Part shown: positions 5,293 through 6,229 of the stretch, one piece after another
How positions within the stretch are numbered: the stretch's first letter is position 1
How the letters are laid out: each line of letters opens with the position of its first letter
Assembly (NCBI GenBank): GCA_041687295.1
Contig: JAWLCG010000308.1
Location: forward strand, 1-6,229
Reading direction: 5' to 3'
DNA: 6,229 nt
Origin: JAWLCG01 sp041687295
GTDB taxonomy: Bacteria; Planctomycetota; Phycisphaerae; SM23-33; FEN-1343
Made by a program: the position numbers and the translations under genes
The notes under the pieces: model-generated
Database searches by the model: none
Seen by the model: the letters and a program-made list of their open reading frames with translations, nothing else
What the model was told of the DNA's origin: nothing

Positions 5293-5368
5293 GGAGTGTG
5301 GCGAGGCATCCCCCGCTTTGGATCGTCCCTGCCGCCCCGCCAATGCGGTGATGGCATCGCCGCACTCC
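5293..5368. repeat. REPIN-like inverted pair of second-family palindromic repeats
   Basis: The 29-nt unit at 5293-5321 (starts GGAGTGTGGCGA, ends CCGCTTTGG) is followed 18 bp later by an inverted 29-nt unit at 5340-5368 (CCAATGCGG to GCCGCACTCC). The two arms match at 22 of 29 positions. Two REP-like units in opposite orientation around a short spacer is the known layout of a REPIN. No REP-associated transposase lies in this window. Confidence 0.6.
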
Positions 5369-5420
5369 ATGAAGCCGCTGACGTGTCACAGAAAGCCCCC
5401 ATCGCGACAGGGGATTGACG

Positions 5421-5448
5421 TTGCATTTCTGCCGATAGGCCCTACAGT
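5421..5448 (+). promoter_or_regulatory. Candidate promoter of the Sel1-repeat gene
   Basis: TTGCAT (5421-5426), a 16-nt spacer and TACAGT (5443-5448) lie in a locally AT-richer patch directly after the repeat island. An overlapping TTGACG at 5415-5420 is a stronger -35 on its own but has no well-spaced -10. The leader to the ATG at 5596 would be about 140 nt and GC-rich, with a small ACGGGC/GCCCGT dyad (5467-5510). Confidence 0.35.
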
Positions 5449-5595
5449 TAGGATTGAAGTCTCCGCACGGGCCCGGGTCGCGGTGGGACGCGGCCACTTG
5501 CGGTGCCCGTCATGCGATCAGAGGGTCGCGGGATCGGCCCTCGTCGCCGGTGATCCCGGTGGCTGCGGCCCCGGGAGCCGGAGAAGGAGCACGTC

Positions 5596-6229
5596 ATGGG
5601 GAAGTTTTCTGTCGTCACGATGGGGGTTGTCGCTGCGCTGACGTTGGCATTGGGGCTGCCCGCGTGGGCGCAGGCGCCGGCCGACGGGCCTGAGCCGACG
5701 ACGGCCGCCGCCGAGGGTCCGGGCGCGCATCGTCAGCCGGTGGACCCGGCGTGGAAGGCGCTGGCCGAGCGGCTGGCCCGGTCGGCCGAGGGGGGCAACG
5801 TCGATGCGATGTTCGCCCTGGGCCTGATGCGGGCCGAGGGGCTCGGCGTCGAGCGCGACCTGGCCCAGGCCGCCCAGTGGTTCCGCCGGGCCGCCCAGGC
5901 CGGTGACGCCGAGGCCATGAACCGCGTCGGCCTGTACTACGCCGCCGGCGCCGGCGGGCTGCCGGCCGACGAGCGCCAGGCGGCCGAGTGGCTCGAAAAG
6001 GCCGCCCAGGCCGGTCACGTCCAGGCCATGTTCCTGCTGGGCACGATCTACGCCGAGGGCATGGGCATCGCCAACGCCCAGGGCCAGCCCTTCGTCTACC
6101 CCGAGGGCCGCGCCGTCGCTGACGACCCGGCCCAGGCGGTCCGCTGGTTCCGCATGGCCGCCGAGACGGGCCACGGCGGCGCGAGGAACACCCTGGGCGG
6201 CCTGTCCGCCCGGGGCCTCGGCGGCGAGG
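5596..6229 (+). CDS. Secreted Sel1-repeat (TPR-like) protein, 3' end outside window
   Basis: The ATG at 5596 has AAGGAG at 5584-5589, 6 nt upstream. The frame is open to the right edge (211 codons). Residues 1-25 are a signal peptide (short basic start, hydrophobic core, LPAWA before QAP). They are followed by a low-complexity Pro/Ala/Glu linker to about residue 48. From about residue 67 come Sel1-like repeats: 67-102 (AMFALGLMRAEGLGV...AAQWFRRAAQAG), 103-140, and 141-192, with a fourth starting at 193 and running off the window. The third repeat carries an insertion of roughly 16 residues (about 159-176) between its two helices. Sel1 repeats form alpha-alpha solenoids that mediate protein-protein contacts, so an extracytoplasmic scaffold or adaptor role is likely; the partner is unknown. 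It stands alone after the repeat island with a candidate promoter at 5421-5448. Confidence 0.92.
   Translation, partial: MGKFSVVTMGVVAALTLALGLPAWAQAPADGPEPTTAAAEGPGAHRQPVDPAWKALAERLARSAEGGNVDAMFALGLMRAEGLGVERDLAQAAQWFRRAAQAGDAEAMNRVGLYYAAGAGGLPADERQAAEWLEKAAQAGHVQAMFLLGTIYAEGMGIANAQGQPFVYPEGRAVADDPAQAVRWFRMAAETGHGGARNTLGGLSARGLGGE

Noticed and set aside
4891..5497. Small open frames translating the 53-bp repeats (RPTEEPRLVL-type products)
   Set aside because: The period is not a multiple of three, the frames arise from the GC-rich array itself, and there is no ribosome binding site or domain support.
5518..6174. 218-codon minus-strand open frame opposite the Sel1 gene
   Set aside because: Its repetitive look (LGGLxEPLG) simply mirrors the Sel1 repeats on the other strand. 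The plus frame has a signal peptide and a ribosome binding site.

Overview
The window is GC-rich bacterial DNA. It most resembles a member of the Planctomycetota, possibly of the Phycisphaerae type. The clearest evidence is a secreted protein that combines two dockerin-type EF-hand repeats (GDANNDG...DDRDLN) with a PEP-CTERM anchor ending in RRRR. Extracytoplasmic Sel1-repeat proteins and GC-rich palindromic intergenic repeats also fit. The lineage is inferred from these protein features and was not tested by any search.

Left part (1-2148, minus strand): two tandem paralogues encode secreted proteins of unknown function. The left copy runs off the window edge. The right copy is complete (303 aa) and ends in a strong intrinsic terminator. 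Their mature regions are about 86% identical, with perfect DNA identity over stretches of 60-70 bp, while their signal peptides differ. Each copy has its own sigma70-like promoter with a 16-nt spacer and a long transcribed leader. Both leaders share a CCCAGGTA element and CGTAC/GCTGTA motifs, and the left leader carries three imperfect copies of the motif pair.

Middle part (2269-4052): two minus-strand genes follow, a sugar phosphate isomerase/epimerase-like TIM barrel and, upstream of it, a six-helix voltage-gated ion channel. The channel has an exceptionally regular S4 voltage sensor, but its selectivity filter is changed from the canonical TTVGYGD to TPASFGG. This is the most interesting single observation in the window. 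The isomerase has its own promoter in the 97-bp gap, with an operator-like dyad over the -10 box. A divergent plus-strand promoter appears to share its -35 bases with the channel promoter.

Right part (4111-6229, plus strand): a GTG-started 289-aa protein has a weak resemblance to zinc-dependent phospholipase C-like helical proteins. It is followed by about 600 bp of non-coding DNA dominated by repeats. These are a 3.6-copy, 53-bp tandem array that begins practically at the stop codon, an inverted partner of that array, and a second palindromic family arranged as a REPIN-like inverted pair. The window ends in the 5' part of a secreted Sel1-repeat protein.

No RNA genes, CRISPR arrays, transposase genes or phage genes were seen. 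The genes do not form an obvious single pathway. The two secreted paralogues stand apart as a cell-surface locus, and the others look like independently transcribed units.
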